A stretch of DNA of 64,000 nucleotides from Limnohabitans lacus (GCF_030053395.1 NZ_JASGBH010000001.1:372001-436000), one strand, 5' to 3'; shown: positions 27,968-39,449, numbered from the stretch's first letter. A program made the numbers and translations. Notes: a model not told the origin generated them from the letters alone.

Positions 27968-29131
27968 GTGCTTTTGTCTCTTCAGGGAACCTTCCCGCCC
28001 GCCATCCTGGCGCTCGCAGACGGCACGGTCTTTATCGGCAACTCGATCGGAGCCACCGGCTCCACAGTCGGCGAAGTGGTGTTCAACACCTCGCTCACCG
28101 GCTACCAAGAAATCCTCACCGACCCCAGCTACTGCCAGCAGATCGTCACCTTGACGTATCCGCACATTGGTAACTACGGCGTCAACACGGAGGATATCGA
28201 GGCTGACCAAGTCCATGCCGCTGGCTTGATCATCAAAGACCTGCCCTTGATTGCGAGCAACTTCCGCTCCAGCCAAACCTTGTCGTCTTACTTGGCCGAT
28301 GCCGGCACCGTCGCCATTGCCAACATTGACACCCGTCAACTCACCCGCATCTTGCGCACCAAAGGCGCCCAAAACGGTGCGATCGTGGGTTTGGCCAAAG
28401 GCCAAGAAGTCACACAAGCCGTGATCGACCAAGCCGTGGCGGCAGCCAAAGCGGCGCCCCACATGGCTGGCCTCGATTTGGCGCAAAAAGTCACCGTGTC
28501 CAAGTCGTATGAGTGGACACAATGCGAGTGGAAGCTGGGCGAAGGCTACGGCAACTTGTCCGCGGCCAAGTTCCATGTGGTCGCGTATGACTTCGGCGTC
28601 AAGAAAAACATCTTGCGCATGTTGGCCGAGCGCGGCTGCAAAGTGACCGTTGTGCCCGCCAAGACGCCTGCTGCTGAGGTGCTCAAGCACAAGCCCGATG
28701 GCATCTTCTTGTCCAACGGCCCTGGCGATCCAGAGCCTTGCGATTACGCGATCACAGCTGCGGCTGAGCTGATCGAAACCGGCATTCCGACCTTCGGCAT
28801 TTGCTTGGGTCACCAAATCATGGCTTTGGCCAGTGGCGCTAAAACTTTCAAGATGAAGTTTGGCCACCACGGCGCCAACCACCCCGTGAAAGACCTCGAT
28901 TCCGGCCGTGTGTCCATCACCAGCCAGAACCATGGTTTTGCGGTGGATGAAAAGTCCTTGCCTGCCAATCTCCGCGCCACGCATGTGTCCTTGTTTGATG
29001 GCACCCTGCAAGGCTTGGCCCGCACCGACAAGCCCGCGTTTTGCTTCCAGGGTCACCCTGAAGCATCGCCTGGCCCACACGACATTGCTTACCTCTTTGA
29101 CCGCTTCATCAAACTGATGGAGGCGAAATAA
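27968..29131 (+). CDS. carA: Carbamoyl-phosphate synthase, small (glutaminase) subunit
   Basis: CarA releases ammonia from glutamine for CarB, feeding arginine and pyrimidine synthesis. The 387-residue protein has the N-terminal CPSase small-chain domain ([35 protein letters not shown]). The C-terminal class I glutamine amidotransferase domain has GICLGHQ with the nucleophilic cysteine and HPEASPGP with the triad His/Glu. The start is GTG at 27968, supported by CCGGAGAACCC. carB begins 2 bases after the stop. Confidence 0.97.
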   Translation: MLLSLQGTFPPAILALADGTVFIGNSIGATGSTVGEVVFNTSLTGYQEILTDPSYCQQIVTLTYPHIGNYGVNTEDIEADQVHAAGLIIKDLPLIASNFRSSQTLSSYLADAGTVAIANIDTRQLTRILRTKGAQNGAIVGLAKGQEVTQAVIDQAVAAAKAAPHMAGLDLAQKVTVSKSYEWTQCEWKLGEGYGNLSAAKFHVVAYDFGVKKNILRMLAERGCKVTVVPAKTPAAEVLKHKPDGIFLSNGPGDPEPCDYAITAAAELIETGIPTFGICLGHQIMALASGAKTFKMKFGHHGANHPVKDLDSGRVSITSQNHGFAVDEKSLPANLRATHVSLFDGTLQGLARTDKPAFCFQGHPEASPGPHDIAYLFDRFIKLMEAK

Positions 29132-29133
29132 TC

Positions 29134-32100
29134 ATGCCAAAGCGCACCGACCTCAAAAGCATCCTCATCATTGGCGCGGGCCCGATCATCATCGGTCAGG
29201 CTTGCGAGTTCGACTATTCCGGCGTGCAGGCTTGCAAAGCTTTGCGTGAAGAGGGTTACAAGGTCATCTTGATCAACAGCAATCCCGCCACGATCATGAC
29301 CGACCCGGCCACGGCCGATGTGACCTACATCGAGCCCATCACTTGGCAAACGGTTGAGAAGATCATCGCCAAAGAGCGTCCCGACGCCATCTTGCCCACC
29401 ATGGGTGGCCAGACCGCGCTCAACTGCGCTTTGGACCTGTGGCACCACGGTGTGCTCGACAAATACAACGTCGAGCTGATTGGCGCTACGCCCGAAGCGA
29501 TCGACAAAGCCGAAGACCGCCTGAAGTTCAAAGACGCCATGACCAAGATCGGTCTGGGATCGGCCCGTTCGGGCATTGCCCACAGCATGGAAGAAGCTTG
29601 GGATGTGCAAAAGCGCGTGGGATTCCCCACCGTCATTCGCCCCAGTTTCACGCTGGGAGGCACCGGTGGCGGCATTGCCTACAACCCCGAAGAGTTCGAG
29701 ACGATTTGCAAACGCGGCTTGGAGGCGTCGCCCACCAATGAGTTGCTGATTGAAGAATCGCTGCTCGGTTGGAAAGAGTACGAGATGGAAGTGGTGCGCG
29801 ACAAGGCGGACAACTGCATCATCATCTGCTCGATCGAAAACCTGGATCCTATGGGCGTGCACACCGGTGACTCGATCACCGTGGCCCCAGCCCAGACCTT
29901 GACCGACAAGGAATACCAGATCCTGCGCAACGCCTCTTTGGCAGTGCTCCGTGAAATTGGCGTGGACACCGGCGGATCGAACGTTCAGTTCTCGATCAAC
30001 CCCAAAGACGGTCGCATGGTCGTCATCGAGATGAACCCACGCGTGTCGCGTTCTTCCGCCTTGGCATCCAAAGCCACAGGTTTCCCGATCGCCAAAGTGG
30101 CTGCTAAATTGGCTGTTGGCTACACCTTGGATGAGCTGCGCAACGAAATCACCGGTGGCGCTACGCCTGCATCGTTCGAGCCTTCGATCGACTACGTGGT
30201 CACCAAGATCCCACGTTTTGCGTTTGAGAAATTCCCAACAGCCGACAGCCGCTTGACCACCCAAATGAAATCGGTGGGCGAGGTGATGGCGATGGGGCGT
30301 ACCTTCCAAGAGTCCTTTCAGAAAGCCTTGCGCGGCCTGGAAGTGGGCGTGGACGGTATGAACGAAAAAACCCAAGACCGTGAAGTGCTGGAAAAAGAAT
30401 TGGGTGAGCCCGGTCCCGAGCGCATTTGGTACGTGGGCGATGCCTTCGCCATGGGCTTGAGCGTGGACGAGGTGTTTGCCTTGACCAAGATCGACCCTTG
30501 GTTCTTGGTGCAGATCGAAGAGATCGTGAAGATTGAACTGGAGTTGGAAAAAACCAGCCTGGATGCGATCACCGCTGTCGAGTTGCGTGCCCTGAAGAAA
30601 AAAGGCTTTTCGGATCGCCGATTGGGCAAATTGCTCAAGACGACCGAGCACGTGGTTCGCGCGCGCCGCCATGAACTCAACATCCGTCCTGTTTACAAGC
30701 GCGTGGACACCTGCGCTGCCGAATTTTCGACGGACACCGCTTACATGTACTCGTGCTACGAGGGGCATGGCGACGGTGAGTGCGAAGCCGAACCCACCAA
30801 CAACAAAAAAATCATGGTGCTGGGTGGCGGACCGAACCGCATTGGTCAAGGCATCGAGTTTGATTACTGCTGCGTTCATGCTGCGCTCGCCATGCGCGAA
30901 GACGGCTACGAAACCATCATGGTTAACTGCAACCCAGAGACCGTCTCAACCGACTACGACACTTCGGATCGCTTGTACTTTGAGCCATTGACTTTGGAAG
31001 ACGTGCTTGAGATCGTCGCCAAGGAAAAGCCGACCGGCGTGATCGTGCAATATGGCGGTCAAACCCCATTGAAGTTGGCGCTGGGTCTGGAAGCGGCTGG
31101 TGTTCCGATCATCGGTACCAGCCCCGACATGATCGATGCGGCCGAAGACCGTGAGCGTTTCCAAAAACTGCTGCAAGACCTGGGGCTGCGCCAACCGCCC
31201 AATGCCACTGCGCGTACCGAGCCAGAAGCATTGGAAAAAGCAGCCGCTTTGGGCTACCCCTTGGTCGTCCGCCCGAGCTATGTGCTGGGTGGCCGCGCCA
31301 TGGAGATCGTGCACGAGCAACGTGACCTTGAGCGCTACATGCGCGAAGCGGTCAAAGTCTCTAACGACTCACCCGTGCTTTTGGACCGTTTCTTGAACGA
31401 TGCGATCGAGTGCGATGTCGATTGCCTGCGCGACCCCGAAGGCAAGACCTTCATCGGCGGCGTGATGGAACACATCGAGCAAGCCGGTGTGCACAGCGGT
31501 GACTCCGCTTGTTCATTGCCGCCTTATTCCTTGTCGGCCGAAACGGTGGCCGAACTCAAACGCCAATCGGCGGCCATGGCGGGTGCTTTGAACGTGGTAG
31601 GTTTGATGAACGTGCAGTTCGCCATCCAACATGTGGACGGCAAAGATGTGATCTACGTGCTGGAAGTCAATCCCCGTGCTTCACGCACCGTGCCTTATGT
31701 CTCCAAAGCCACGGGTATCCAGTTGGCCAAGGTGGCTGCCCGCTGCATGGCCGGTCAAACCTTGGCGTCGCAAGGCATCACCAAAGAAGTCACACCCCCT
31801 TACTTCAGCGTCAAGGAAGCCGTCTTCCCCTTCGTGAAGTTCCCTGGCGTGGACACCATCCTCGGCCCGGAAATGAAATCCACCGGTGAAGTCATGGGCG
31901 TGGGCAAGACATTTGGCGAGGCCTTTGTGAAGAGCCAACTGGGTGCTGGCACCAAGCTGCCACGTTCGGGCAAAGTTTTCCTCACGGTCAAAAACAACGA
32001 CAAAGCGCGCGCGGTGCAAGTGGCTCGCCAATTGGTCGACCTGGGTTTTGAGTTGTTGGCCACTAAAGGCACGGCTGCGGCGATTGAAGCGGCGCAAGTG

Positions 32101-32370
32101 CCGGTGCAATTGGTCAACAAGGTCACCGAAGGTCGCCCCCACATTGTGGACATGATCAAGAACAACGAAGTGGCCATGGTCATCAACACCGTGGAAGAGC
32201 GTCGCAATGCGATTGCCGATTCGCGCCACATCCGCACTTCGGCTTTGCTCAACCGCGTGACCACCTTCACCACCATCGCTGGTGCTGAAGCGGCCGTGCA
32301 AGGCATGAAGAGCATGGATAACCTGGACGTCATTTCCGTGCAGGAAATGCATGCCCAATTGACCGCATGA
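29134..32370 (+). CDS. carB: Carbamoyl-phosphate synthase, large subunit
   Basis: CarB uses bicarbonate, ammonia and two ATP to make carbamoyl phosphate. The 1078-residue protein has the duplicated ATP-grasp arrangement. The first half starts [24 protein letters not shown], and the second begins near residue 560 with [20 protein letters not shown]. Each has glycine-rich ATP loops ([13 protein letters not shown] and [11 protein letters not shown]). The C-terminal MGS-like domain (about 945-1075) binds allosteric effectors. It is complete and unbroken, 2 bases after carA. Confidence 0.98.
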   Translation: MPKRTDLKSILIIGAGPIIIGQACEFDYSGVQACKALREEGYKVILINSNPATIMTDPATADVTYIEPITWQTVEKIIAKERPDAILPTMGGQTALNCALDLWHHGVLDKYNVELIGATPEAIDKAEDRLKFKDAMTKIGLGSARSGIAHSMEEAWDVQKRVGFPTVIRPSFTLGGTGGGIAYNPEEFETICKRGLEASPTNELLIEESLLGWKEYEMEVVRDKADNCIIICSIENLDPMGVHTGDSITVAPAQTLTDKEYQILRNASLAVLREIGVDTGGSNVQFSINPKDGRMVVIEMNPRVSRSSALASKATGFPIAKVAAKLAVGYTLDELRNEITGGATPASFEPSIDYVVTKIPRFAFEKFPTADSRLTTQMKSVGEVMAMGRTFQESFQKALRGLEVGVDGMNEKTQDREVLEKELGEPGPERIWYVGDAFAMGLSVDEVFALTKIDPWFLVQIEEIVKIELELEKTSLDAITAVELRALKKKGFSDRRLGKLLKTTEHVVRARRHELNIRPVYKRVDTCAAEFSTDTAYMYSCYEGHGDGECEAEPTNNKKIMVLGGGPNRIGQGIEFDYCCVHAALAMREDGYETIMVNCNPETVSTDYDTSDRLYFEPLTLEDVLEIVAKEKPTGVIVQYGGQTPLKLALGLEAAGVPIIGTSPDMIDAAEDRERFQKLLQDLGLRQPPNATARTEPEALEKAAALGYPLVVRPSYVLGGRAMEIVHEQRDLERYMREAVKVSNDSPVLLDRFLNDAIECDVDCLRDPEGKTFIGGVMEHIEQAGVHSGDSACSLPPYSLSAETVAELKRQSAAMAGALNVVGLMNVQFAIQHVDGKDVIYVLEVNPRASRTVPYVSKATGIQLAKVAARCMAGQTLASQGITKEVTPPYFSVKEAVFPFVKFPGVDTILGPEMKSTGEVMGVGKTFGEAFVKSQLGAGTKLPRSGKVFLTVKNNDKARAVQVARQLVDLGFELLATKGTAAAIEAAQVPVQLVNKVTEGRPHIVDMIKNNEVAMVINTVEERRNAIADSRHIRTSALLNRVTTFTTIAGAEAAVQGMKSMDNLDVISVQEMHAQLTA

Positions 32371-32375
32371 CGCCC

Positions 32376-32401
32376 ATGCCATGCGATGTTTCGCAGGGCA
32401 T
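32376..32401 (+). other. Stem-loop just downstream of carB
   Basis: ATGCC-A-TGCGA pairs with TCGCA-G-GGCAT around loop TGTT, giving 10 base pairs with one A.G mismatch, 5 bases past the carB stop. No T-run follows. A possible -10, CATAAT at 32399-32404, overlaps its 3-prime arm. Confidence 0.45.
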
Positions 32402-32416
32402 AATGGCTAAAAATCA

Positions 32417-32449
32417 CCGCCGAGAGGCAACTCTCGGCGGTTTGCTTTT
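32417..32449 (+). terminator. Strong GNRA-loop hairpin before greA (terminator/attenuator)
   Basis: CCGCCGAGAG and CTCTCGGCGG form a perfect 10-base stem closed by a GCAA tetraloop, followed by TTTGCTTTT. It ends 12 bases before the greA ATG and overlaps the start of the greA ribosome-binding region. It may terminate carAB transcription, attenuate greA, or both. Confidence 0.75.
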
Positions 32450-32461
32450 GGAGAATACCTG

Positions 32462-32938
32462 ATGTCGACCATCCCAATCACCAAACGTGGTGCTGAGAAA
32501 CTCAAGGAAGAGTTGCAACGCTTGAAAAGCGTGGACCGGCCAGCGGTCATTCAAGCCATTGCCGAAGCACGTGCGCAAGGCGACTTGAGTGAAAACGCCG
32601 AATACGACGCCGCCAAGGACCGTCAAGGTTTCATTGAAGGCCGCATTCAGGAAATCGAAGGCAAGTTGTCAGCCGCACAAATCATCGACCCGGCCACGGT
32701 CGATGCCGGTGGCCGTGTGGTGTTTGGAACCACCGTTGAACTCGAAGACGAAAGCACCGGGGACCCCGTGACTTACCAGATCGTGGGTGAAGACGAAGCC
32801 GACTTGAAGCTGGGCTTGATCAACATCAGCAGCCCCATCGCCCGTGCCTTGATCGGCAAGGAAGAGGGCGATGTGGCCGAAGTTCAGGCACCCGGTGGTG
32901 TTCGCCGTTACGAGATCGTGGGCGTTTCTTACATTTGA
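32462..32938 (+). CDS. greA: Transcription elongation factor GreA
   Basis: GreA stimulates cleavage of backtracked RNA by RNA polymerase. The 158-residue protein has the N-terminal coiled coil with the tip acidic pair in [14 protein letters not shown] (residues about 40-53). The C-terminal FKBP-like domain has GTTVELEDE and [15 protein letters not shown]. The ATG at 32462 has TTTGGAGAATACCTG upstream. It is separated from carB by two hairpins, which hint at leader-based control like that described for E. coli greA. Confidence 0.97.
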   Translation: MSTIPITKRGAEKLKEELQRLKSVDRPAVIQAIAEARAQGDLSENAEYDAAKDRQGFIEGRIQEIEGKLSAAQIIDPATVDAGGRVVFGTTVELEDESTGDPVTYQIVGEDEADLKLGLINISSPIARALIGKEEGDVAEVQAPGGVRRYEIVGVSYI

Positions 32939-32945
32939 GACCCAT

Positions 32946-32980
32946 AAAAAAGCCTGGTGAGGCTGTGGCATCACCAGGCT
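32946..32980 (-). terminator. Intrinsic terminator of the CRM-domain gene
   Basis: AGCCTGGTGA (32951-32960) pairs perfectly with TCACCAGGCT (32971-32980). On the minus strand the stem is followed by six T. It terminates the convergent yhbY-like gene and probably also stops read-through from greA. Confidence 0.8.
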
Positions 32981-33019
32981 CTAAGTTGCAATCAAGCTTT
33001 CAGGCTTGACGGGTTGTCA

Positions 33020-33493
33020 TCAGTCGAGACGGCCTTTTTTGACCGACTTTTGTTTGGGCTTGGCGCGCTTGATCTGGCCGCCAGCAGTTAGCCGTTGGTT
33101 GCCCAGAACGCGCAGTGTTTTGACTTCAGGGCGCTGACCACCGCGTTTGCTGTATTTCAAAACCTTGAAGTCGCGTGGGCCTGCTTTGCGGTCCTCGTCG
33201 ATTTCTTTGATCTTCTCGGGCTGTGGCCTCCACAGCACCAGCAGCTTGCCGATGTGTTGTATGGGGGCTGCATTGAGTTGATCGGCCAACTGTACAAACA
33301 TGGCTTCGCGGGCGGCGCGGTCGTCGCCCAAAACGCGGATTTTGATCAGGCCGTGGGCATTGAGCGCCGCTTCGGTTTCCTTGATCACGGCGGCTGACAA
33401 GCCATCGCCGCCGATCATGACGACAGGATCAAGGTGGTGTGCATCGGCGCGGAAAACTTTGCGCTCTGCGGGAGTGAGTTGTATTTGAGGCAT
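33020..33493 (-). CDS. yhbY: YhbY-family CRM-domain RNA-binding protein
   Basis: YhbY proteins bind RNA and associate with pre-50S ribosomal particles. The 157-residue protein has a CRM domain in residues 3-98 ([20 protein letters not shown], then [11 protein letters not shown] with the GxxG RNA-binding loop). A Lys/Arg-rich tail (about 100-157) is absent from the short E. coli form. The start at 33493 (MPQIQLT) is preferred; the longer frame would add an unlikely hydrophobic leader that overlaps rlmE. It is divergent from rlmE with 31 bases between starts, a common pairing next to ftsH. Confidence 0.92.
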   Translation of the reverse strand: MPQIQLTPAERKVFRADAHHLDPVVMIGGDGLSAAVIKETEAALNAHGLIKIRVLGDDRAAREAMFVQLADQLNAAPIQHIGKLLVLWRPQPEKIKEIDEDRKAGPRDFKVLKYSKRGGQRPEVKTLRVLGNQRLTAGGQIKRAKPKQKSVKKGRLD

Positions 33494-33524
33494 GGCGCTA
33501 TTATCCTCGCAAGGACGGACAGGT

Positions 33525-34190
33525 ATGAAAGTAAAAACACAAAGTAAAAAAGTCAACAAGGCTTGGCTGAACGACCATGTCAACGATCCTTACGTCAAGT
33601 TGGCGCATAAAGAGGGCTACCGTGCGCGCGCAGCCTACAAGCTCAAAGAAATTGACGAGACCTTGGGTTTGATCCGGCCTGGGCATTTGGTGGTGGATTT
33701 GGGCTCAGCCCCTGGTGCGTGGAGTCAATACCTGCGCCGCCGTTTGTCACCTTCGGGGGCGGCTGTAGGAGAACTCAATGGAACCATTGTGGCACTGGAC
33801 CTTTTGCCGATGGAGCCCATCGAAGGCGTGCAATTCATTCAGGGTGATTTTCGCGAAGACGAGGTCCTGGCCCAATTGGAAGCGGCGGTTGCCGGTCGGC
33901 AAGCCGATGTGGTGGTCTCGGACATGGCGCCCAATTTGTCGGGCATCGAGTCCACCGATGCTGCCCGCATTGCCCACCTGATCGAGCTGGCCCTCGACTT
34001 CTCTCAAAACCACCTCAAGCCGCAAGGCGCTTTGGTGGTCAAGTTGTTCCATGGCAGCGGCTACAGCCAGTTGGTCAAGTTGTTCAAGGCCACTTTCAAG
34101 GTGGTCAAACCGATCAAACCCAAATCCTCACGGGACAAGTCTTCGGAGACGTTTTTGGTGGGTATTGGCTTGATTTCGCCCCCCGCATGA
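33525..34190 (+). CDS. rlmE: RlmE, 23S rRNA U2552 2-O-methyltransferase
   Basis: RlmE (RrmJ/FtsJ) methylates the ribose of U2552 in the ribosomal A-loop, late in 50S maturation. The 221-residue Rossmann protein shows [14 protein letters not shown], the SAM-binding [15 protein letters not shown], the catalytic [22 protein letters not shown] and the final SSETFLVG, giving the Lys-Asp-Lys-Glu set. The ATG at 33525 follows AAGGACGGACAGG. It is upstream of ftsH, the usual proteobacterial order. Confidence 0.96.
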   Translation: MKVKTQSKKVNKAWLNDHVNDPYVKLAHKEGYRARAAYKLKEIDETLGLIRPGHLVVDLGSAPGAWSQYLRRRLSPSGAAVGELNGTIVALDLLPMEPIEGVQFIQGDFREDEVLAQLEAAVAGRQADVVVSDMAPNLSGIESTDAARIAHLIELALDFSQNHLKPQGALVVKLFHGSGYSQLVKLFKATFKVVKPIKPKSSRDKSSETFLVGIGLISPPA

Positions 34191-34292
34191 GCAAATCCCG
34201 CGTTTTACAGGGCCAAAACACCTCTGGACGCAAGGAAGATCAGCTGCACAGGCCTAAAATGATGACAGTTTTATTTCCTATTGGAGCCTCGC

Positions 34293-36209
34293 TTGAATAA
34301 CCCCTGGTTTTCCAAAATCGCCGTATGGGTGGTGATCGCCATGGTGCTGTTCACTGTTTTCAAACAGTTTGACAGCCGTGGTGCCACCGGTGCGAATGCG
34401 ATTGGCTATTCGGACTTCCTCGAAGAAGTGCGCGGCAACCGCATCAAAACCGCGACCATTCAGGAAAGCCCTGGCGGCACCGAAATCGTTGCGACCACCA
34501 ACGATGACCGCCGCATCAAGACCACTGCGACCTATTTGGACCGTGGTTTGGTGGGCGATCTGATCAACAGCGGCGTCAAGTTCGACGTCAAGCCGCGTGA
34601 AGAGGGCTCATTGCTGATGAGCTTGCTGGTCAGCTGGGGTCCGATGTTGCTCTTGATCGGCGTTTGGGTTTACTTCATGCGCCAGATGCAAGGCGGTGGC
34701 AAGGGCGGTGCTTTCAGCTTTGGCAAATCCAAGGCTCGCATGCTCGATGAAAACAACAACCAGGTCACGTTTGCCGACGTGGCCGGTTGTGATGAAGCCA
34801 AAGAAGAAGTCAAAGAGGTGGTCGACTTCTTGAAAGACCCTCAAAAATTCCAGAAGCTTGGCGGCCGCATCCCGCGTGGTCTATTGCTGGTCGGTCCTCC
34901 CGGCACCGGTAAAACCTTGCTGGCCAAAGGCATCGCCGGCGAAGCGAAAGTCCCGTTTTTCAGCATCTCCGGTTCGGACTTCGTTGAAATGTTTGTCGGC
35001 GTGGGTGCTGCCCGCGTGCGCGACATGTTCGAGAACGCCAAGAAAAACGCACCTTGCATCATCTTCATTGACGAAATCGATGCGGTCGGTCGCCAGCGTG
35101 GTGCCGGTTTGGGCGGTGGCAACGACGAACGCGAGCAAACCCTCAACCAGATGTTGGTTGAAATGGATGGTTTTGAAACCAACCTGGGCGTCATCGTGGT
35201 GGCTGCCACCAACCGCCCTGATATTTTGGATGCCGCTTTGCTGCGCCCTGGTCGCTTTGACCGTCAGGTCTATGTGACCTTGCCCGACATCCGTGGCCGT
35301 GAACAGATCCTGAATGTGCACATGCGCAAGGTGCCGATCGGCCAAGACGTCAAAGCCGATGTGATCGCCCGTGGTACCCCCGGCATGAGCGGTGCCGATC
35401 TGGCGAACTTGTGCAACGAGGCTGCATTGATGGCTGCCCGCCGCAATGCCCGCGTGGTCGAGATGCAGGACTTTGAAAAGGCCAAAGACAAGATCTTGAT
35501 GGGCCCTGAGCGTAAGAGCATGGTCATGCCTGAGCATGAGCGTCGCAACACGGCGTACCACGAAGCTGGACACGCCTTGATCGGCAAGCTCTTGCCCAAG
35601 TGCGACCCAGTGCACAAAGTCACCATCATTCCTCGGGGCCGTGCCTTGGGGGTGACGATGAGCTTGCCCGAGCAAGACCGTTACAGCTACGACAAAGAGT
35701 TCATGCTGAACCAGATCAGCATGTTGTTCGGTGGTCGCATTGCCGAAGAAGTCTTCATGAATCAGATGACCACCGGCGCCAGCAATGATTTTGAACGGGC
35801 CACGTCAATTGCCCGAGACATGGTGATGCGTTATGGCATGACCGATGCCTTGGGCCCCATGGTGTATGCCGAGAACGAGGGTGAAGTGTTCCTCGGACGC
35901 TCGGTGACCAAGACCACCAACATGAGCGAATCCACCATGCAAAAGGTGGATGCTGAAGTGCGTCGCATCATCGACGAGCAGTACAAGCTGGCGCGTCGAT
36001 TGATCGAAGAGCACAGCGTGCAAATGCACGCCATGGCCAAAGCCTTGCTCGAATGGGAAACCATCGACAAGGACCAATTGGACGACATCATGGCGGGGCG
36101 TGATCCGCTGCCCCCCAAAGATTGGACACCACGCAACCCACCATCTGGCGGTGGATCAAGCGGTGGCACGCCAGCTGTTCAGGCCGAACCGGCCACCACG
36201 GCTGCTTGA
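34293..36209 (+). CDS. ftsH: ATP-dependent zinc metalloprotease FtsH
   Basis: FtsH is a membrane-bound AAA+ protease that degrades LpxC, sigma-32 and misassembled membrane proteins. The 638-residue protein has two membrane helices (about residues 8-24 and 108-125) flanking a periplasmic domain. The AAA module contains Walker A GPPGTGKT and Walker [12 protein letters not shown], and the M41 protease domain has HEAGH at 423-427. I chose TTG at 34293 (read [10 protein letters not shown]) because TTGGAGCCTCGC places GGAG 6-7 bases upstream; a TTG at 34281 lies before that site. Confidence 0.96.
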   Translation: MNNPWFSKIAVWVVIAMVLFTVFKQFDSRGATGANAIGYSDFLEEVRGNRIKTATIQESPGGTEIVATTNDDRRIKTTATYLDRGLVGDLINSGVKFDVKPREEGSLLMSLLVSWGPMLLLIGVWVYFMRQMQGGGKGGAFSFGKSKARMLDENNNQVTFADVAGCDEAKEEVKEVVDFLKDPQKFQKLGGRIPRGLLLVGPPGTGKTLLAKGIAGEAKVPFFSISGSDFVEMFVGVGAARVRDMFENAKKNAPCIIFIDEIDAVGRQRGAGLGGGNDEREQTLNQMLVEMDGFETNLGVIVVAATNRPDILDAALLRPGRFDRQVYVTLPDIRGREQILNVHMRKVPIGQDVKADVIARGTPGMSGADLANLCNEAALMAARRNARVVEMQDFEKAKDKILMGPERKSMVMPEHERRNTAYHEAGHALIGKLLPKCDPVHKVTIIPRGRALGVTMSLPEQDRYSYDKEFMLNQISMLFGGRIAEEVFMNQMTTGASNDFERATSIARDMVMRYGMTDALGPMVYAENEGEVFLGRSVTKTTNMSESTMQKVDAEVRRIIDEQYKLARRLIEEHSVQMHAMAKALLEWETIDKDQLDDIMAGRDPLPPKDWTPRNPPSGGGSSGGTPAVQAEPATTAA

Positions 36210-36230
36210 GACGCTCGATCAGCCAATTGA

Positions 36231-36256
36231 ACGGGGCCTTGTGCCCCGTTTTGCTT
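36231..36256 (+). terminator. Intrinsic terminator after ftsH
   Basis: ACGGGGC pairs with GCCCCGT around a 5-base loop, followed by TTTGCTTTT, 21 bases past the ftsH stop. folP starts 27 bases further on, so some read-through or a local promoter is needed. Confidence 0.75.
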
Positions 36257-36283
36257 TTGTACCCCTGATGCAGGAGTTGTTGG

Positions 36284-37129
36284 ATGCCTTGGCAAACCAC
36301 ACGTTTTGATCTTGATCTTTCCCGGCCGCTGGTGATGGGCATCGTCAATGCCACGCCCGATTCTTTTTCGGATGGTGGACGATACGACGATGCCAAGGCC
36401 GCGATTGCGCATGCCGAGCGTTTGGTCAGCGCCGGAGCTGACATCTTGGATGTGGGGGGAGAATCCACCCGGCCTGGCGCGCAAGTGGTGCCCGCAGAAC
36501 AAGAGTTGTCGCGACTGGTGCCTGTGCTGCAAGAGTTGCTCCGCTGGCAAATACCCATCTCGGTCGACACTTACAAGCCAGAAGTGATGCATGCTGTGCT
36601 CGATTTGGGCATTGACATCGTGAACGACATTTGGGCTTTGCGTCAGCCTGGTGCCTTGGCTGCAGTGGCACCGCATCCGCGCTGCGGCGTGTGCTTGATG
36701 CACATGCACCGTGACCCCCAGACCATGCAATTACATCCCATGCAGGGGAATGTGGTGGCGGCTGTGATCGACTTTTTGCAAGAACGCGTCACTGCCTTGG
36801 AGGATGTGGGAATTGCAAGCAGCCGCCTGGTGCTCGACCCCGGCATTGGCTTTGGCAAGACGGTGCAGCAAAATTTCCAATTGTTGGCGGGTCAAGACCA
36901 ATTGTTGAGCCTCGATTTGCCCATTCTCGCGGGGTGGTCCCGCAAATCTTCTTTGGGCGCTGTATTGGCCCAAGCGGGGCAAACGCCTGCTGCCGATCAA
37001 CGCCAATTCGCCAGTGTGGCCGCGGCGTTGCTCGCTGTAGAGCGGGGCGCAGCCATCGTCCGTGTGCACGATGTGAAAGAAACCGTGGATGCTTTGAAGG
37101 TCTGGCAAGCGGTACGCGACAGCAGCTGA
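36284..37129 (+). CDS. folP: Dihydropteroate synthase
   Basis: DHPS joins p-aminobenzoate to dihydropterin pyrophosphate in folate synthesis and is the sulfonamide target. The 281-residue TIM-barrel protein shows MGIVNATPDSFSDGG, ILDVGGESTRPGA, VDTYKPEVM, NDIWAL, LDPGIGFGKT and WSRKSSLG, all family motifs. The ATG at 36284 follows CAGGAGTTGTTGG. glmM begins 97 bases later; the ftsH-folP-glmM order is classic. Confidence 0.97.
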   Translation: MPWQTTRFDLDLSRPLVMGIVNATPDSFSDGGRYDDAKAAIAHAERLVSAGADILDVGGESTRPGAQVVPAEQELSRLVPVLQELLRWQIPISVDTYKPEVMHAVLDLGIDIVNDIWALRQPGALAAVAPHPRCGVCLMHMHRDPQTMQLHPMQGNVVAAVIDFLQERVTALEDVGIASSRLVLDPGIGFGKTVQQNFQLLAGQDQLLSLDLPILAGWSRKSSLGAVLAQAGQTPAADQRQFASVAAALLAVERGAAIVRVHDVKETVDALKVWQAVRDSS

Positions 37130-37226
37130 GCCAGTGTTTGAGCTCACACAGGGATGGCATGGGATCTGTTTGGCCCCTGTGCAGACATAAAATCAGTGAT
37201 CAAGTATAAAAAACAGGACGGTTGGC

Positions 37227-38558
37227 ATGGCTCGGCAATATTTCGGCACAGACGGCATTCGCGGCACGGTGGGGCAAAAGCCCATCACGCCTGATTTCAT
37301 ATTGCGTTTGGCGCATGCTGTGGGGCGTGTGCTGAAGTCCCAAGAAGCCCACCCCACCGTCTTGATCGGCAAAGACACGCGGATTTCGGGCTACATGCTG
37401 GAAAGCGCATTGGAGTCGGGTTTCAATTCGGCGGGTGTGGATGTGGTGTTGCTCGGTCCGGTGCCCACACCGGCGGTGGCTTATTTGACCCGTGCGCAAA
37501 GAGCATCGTTGGGTGTGGTCATCAGTGCCAGTCACAACCCTTTTGCCGACAATGGCATCAAATTTTTCAGCGCCCAGGGGACCAAGTTGTCGGACGCTTG
37601 GGAAGAAGCAGTTGAGGCAGCACTGTTGGAGGACCCTGTTTGGGTCGAGTCAGCTTCTTTGGGCAAGACCCGTCGCTTGGCCGATGCAGCTGGGCGTTAC
37701 ATCGAATTTTGTAAGAGTACTTTCTCCAATGACTTGACCCTCAAGGGGCTGAAGATCGTGGTGGATGCTGCCCACGGCGCGGCTTATCAAATTGCCCCCA
37801 AAGTGTTTCATGAATTGGGCGCTGAAGTCATCTCGATGGGGTGCTCCCCTGATGGTCTGAACATCAACAAAGGTGTCGGTGCGACGCATCCCGAAGCCTT
37901 GGTGCAACTGGTCAAAGACCAGCAAGCCGACTATGGCGTGGCGCTGGATGGCGATGCCGATCGCTTGCAGTTGGTGGATGCTTCCGGGCGCTTGTTCAAC
38001 GGTGACGAATTGCTTTACTTGATGGTGGCAGACCGTTTGGCGCGGGATGAATCCGTGCCTGGCGCTGTAGGGACTTTGATGACCAATATGGCTGTCGAAG
38101 TGGCGCTCAAGCAAAAGGGCGTGGCTTTTGTGCGTGCCAAAGTGGGCGACCGTTATGTGCTCGAGGTCTTGCACGACAAAGGCTGGCTCCTCGGCGGTGA
38201 GGGCTCGGGCCATTTGTTGGCATTGGACAAGCACACCACAGGCGATGGCTTGGTCAGTGCCTTGCAGGTGCTGCAAGCTTGCGTGGGCAGTGGCAAGACC
38301 ATGGCGCAGTTGCTGCAAGGCATCGATTTGTTTCCTCAGACCTTGATCAATGTTCGATTGACCCCCGGCTTCGATTGGCAAGGTCACCAAGCCTTGTGGG
38401 ATGCGACCAAGGCTTGCGAGCTGGCCTTGGGGGATTCTGGTCGCGTGTTGATTCGAGCCAGTGGCACCGAACCTTTGGTTCGGGTCATGGTGGAAGCGCG
38501 TGATCCTGAGATGGCACGGCTGTGCGCTGAGCAAATAGCCGCTACATTGACACCCTGA
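37227..38558 (+). CDS. glmM: Phosphoglucosamine mutase
   Basis: GlmM converts glucosamine 6-phosphate to glucosamine 1-phosphate for peptidoglycan and lipopolysaccharide precursors. The 443-residue phosphohexomutase has YFGTDGIRG at the N-terminus and the phosphoserine loop [12 protein letters not shown] (Ser102). The Mg-binding [10 protein letters not shown], the sugar-binding [11 protein letters not shown], and the phosphate-binding [14 protein letters not shown] are also present. A GGACGG site precedes the ATG. It is convergent with ppsR. Confidence 0.97.
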   Translation: MARQYFGTDGIRGTVGQKPITPDFILRLAHAVGRVLKSQEAHPTVLIGKDTRISGYMLESALESGFNSAGVDVVLLGPVPTPAVAYLTRAQRASLGVVISASHNPFADNGIKFFSAQGTKLSDAWEEAVEAALLEDPVWVESASLGKTRRLADAAGRYIEFCKSTFSNDLTLKGLKIVVDAAHGAAYQIAPKVFHELGAEVISMGCSPDGLNINKGVGATHPEALVQLVKDQQADYGVALDGDADRLQLVDASGRLFNGDELLYLMVADRLARDESVPGAVGTLMTNMAVEVALKQKGVAFVRAKVGDRYVLEVLHDKGWLLGGEGSGHLLALDKHTTGDGLVSALQVLQACVGSGKTMAQLLQGIDLFPQTLINVRLTPGFDWQGHQALWDATKACELALGDSGRVLIRASGTEPLVRVMVEARDPEMARLCAEQIAATLTP

Positions 38559-38583
38559 TCGGATCAAGGCGGGTGAGGGCGCC

Positions 38584-39405
38584 TCAATAGATGAGACGTT
38601 CGGGCCGAATTTCTTGCAGGATGGTGGTGGCGATTTCTTCGATCGATTTGGTGGTCGTGGACAACCACCGAATGCCCGAGCGGCGCATCATGGCTTCGGC
38701 TTCGGAGACTTCCATTCGGCAGTTTTCAATGCTGGCATAACGCGAGTCGGGGCGCCGCTCCGCGCGGATTTCGGCCAAACGGTCGGGGTGGATGCTCAGG
38801 CCGAAGATCTTTTTGCGGTGCGGCACCAGGGCGGGGGGCAACTGGCGGCGGTCGAAATCTTCTGGAATCAAGGGGTAGTTGGCGGCCTTCAAGCCATGCT
38901 GCATGGCCAGGTACAGGCTGGTCGGTGTTTTGCCACTGCGGCTGACGCCCACCAAAATGACGTCGGCAGACTCCAAATCCCGGTTGGATTGGCCGTCATC
39001 GTGCGCCAAAGAGAAATTGATGGCCTCGATCCGATCGTGGTACTCCTTGCTTTTGCTGACATCCGAAAAGCGTCCCACGCGGTGGTGTGATTTGATGCCG
39101 AGTTCGTCTTCCAGCGGATGAACAAATGTGCCGAACATGTCCAGCAGCATGCCTTGGCAGTGCTCTTGCAAGACCTTGAGCACCTCCATATTGACCAAGG
39201 TGGTGAACACGATGGGCTTGGTGCCCTCGGTTTCCGCGGTGTGGTTGATCTGGCGTACCGCTTGGTGTGCTTTGTCGATCGTGTCGGTGAAAGGCAGTCG
39301 GATGTGCCGAGTTTTCATCTCGAACTGCGCGAGGATCGCATTGCCAAAAGTTTCAGCCGTGATGCCGGTGCCGTCGGACACAAAGAAAACAGTGCGTTTG
39401 GACAT
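38584..39405 (-). CDS. ppsR: PEP synthase regulatory kinase/pyrophosphorylase
   Basis: PpsR (DUF299) switches phosphoenolpyruvate synthase off and on by ADP-dependent phosphorylation and Pi-dependent dephosphorylation of a threonine near the catalytic histidine. The 273-residue protein starts [19 protein letters not shown] and has the P-loop-like [17 protein letters not shown] near residue 160. The frame upstream to 39426 adds seven unlikely residues, so 39405 is chosen. It is divergent from its target ppsA, as in many proteobacteria, and its leader carries a hairpin. Confidence 0.96.
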   Translation of the reverse strand: MSKRTVFFVSDGTGITAETFGNAILAQFEMKTRHIRLPFTDTIDKAHQAVRQINHTAETEGTKPIVFTTLVNMEVLKVLQEHCQGMLLDMFGTFVHPLEDELGIKSHHRVGRFSDVSKSKEYHDRIEAINFSLAHDDGQSNRDLESADVILVGVSRSGKTPTSLYLAMQHGLKAANYPLIPEDFDRRQLPPALVPHRKKIFGLSIHPDRLAEIRAERRPDSRYASIENCRMEVSEAEAMMRRSGIRWLSTTTKSIEEIATTILQEIRPERLIY

Positions 39406-39431
39406 GGGGTACCCAAAAAATTTCAAAGCTC

Positions 39432-39449
39432 AGGGGCTGCTGAGCCCCT
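39432..39449 (-). other. Stem-loop in the ppsR leader
   Basis: AGGGGCT and AGCCCCT pair perfectly around a 4-base loop. Read on the minus strand the stem is followed by GAGCTTTGAAATTTTTTGG and then the ppsR start 27 bases away. The T-rich run is interrupted, so this could be a weak attenuator or an mRNA structure. Confidence 0.4.

Noticed and set aside
29089-30879. Minus-strand open frame of 596 codons opposite carB
   Set aside because: Antisense shadow; the sense strand is a complete CarB with intact ATP-grasp motifs.
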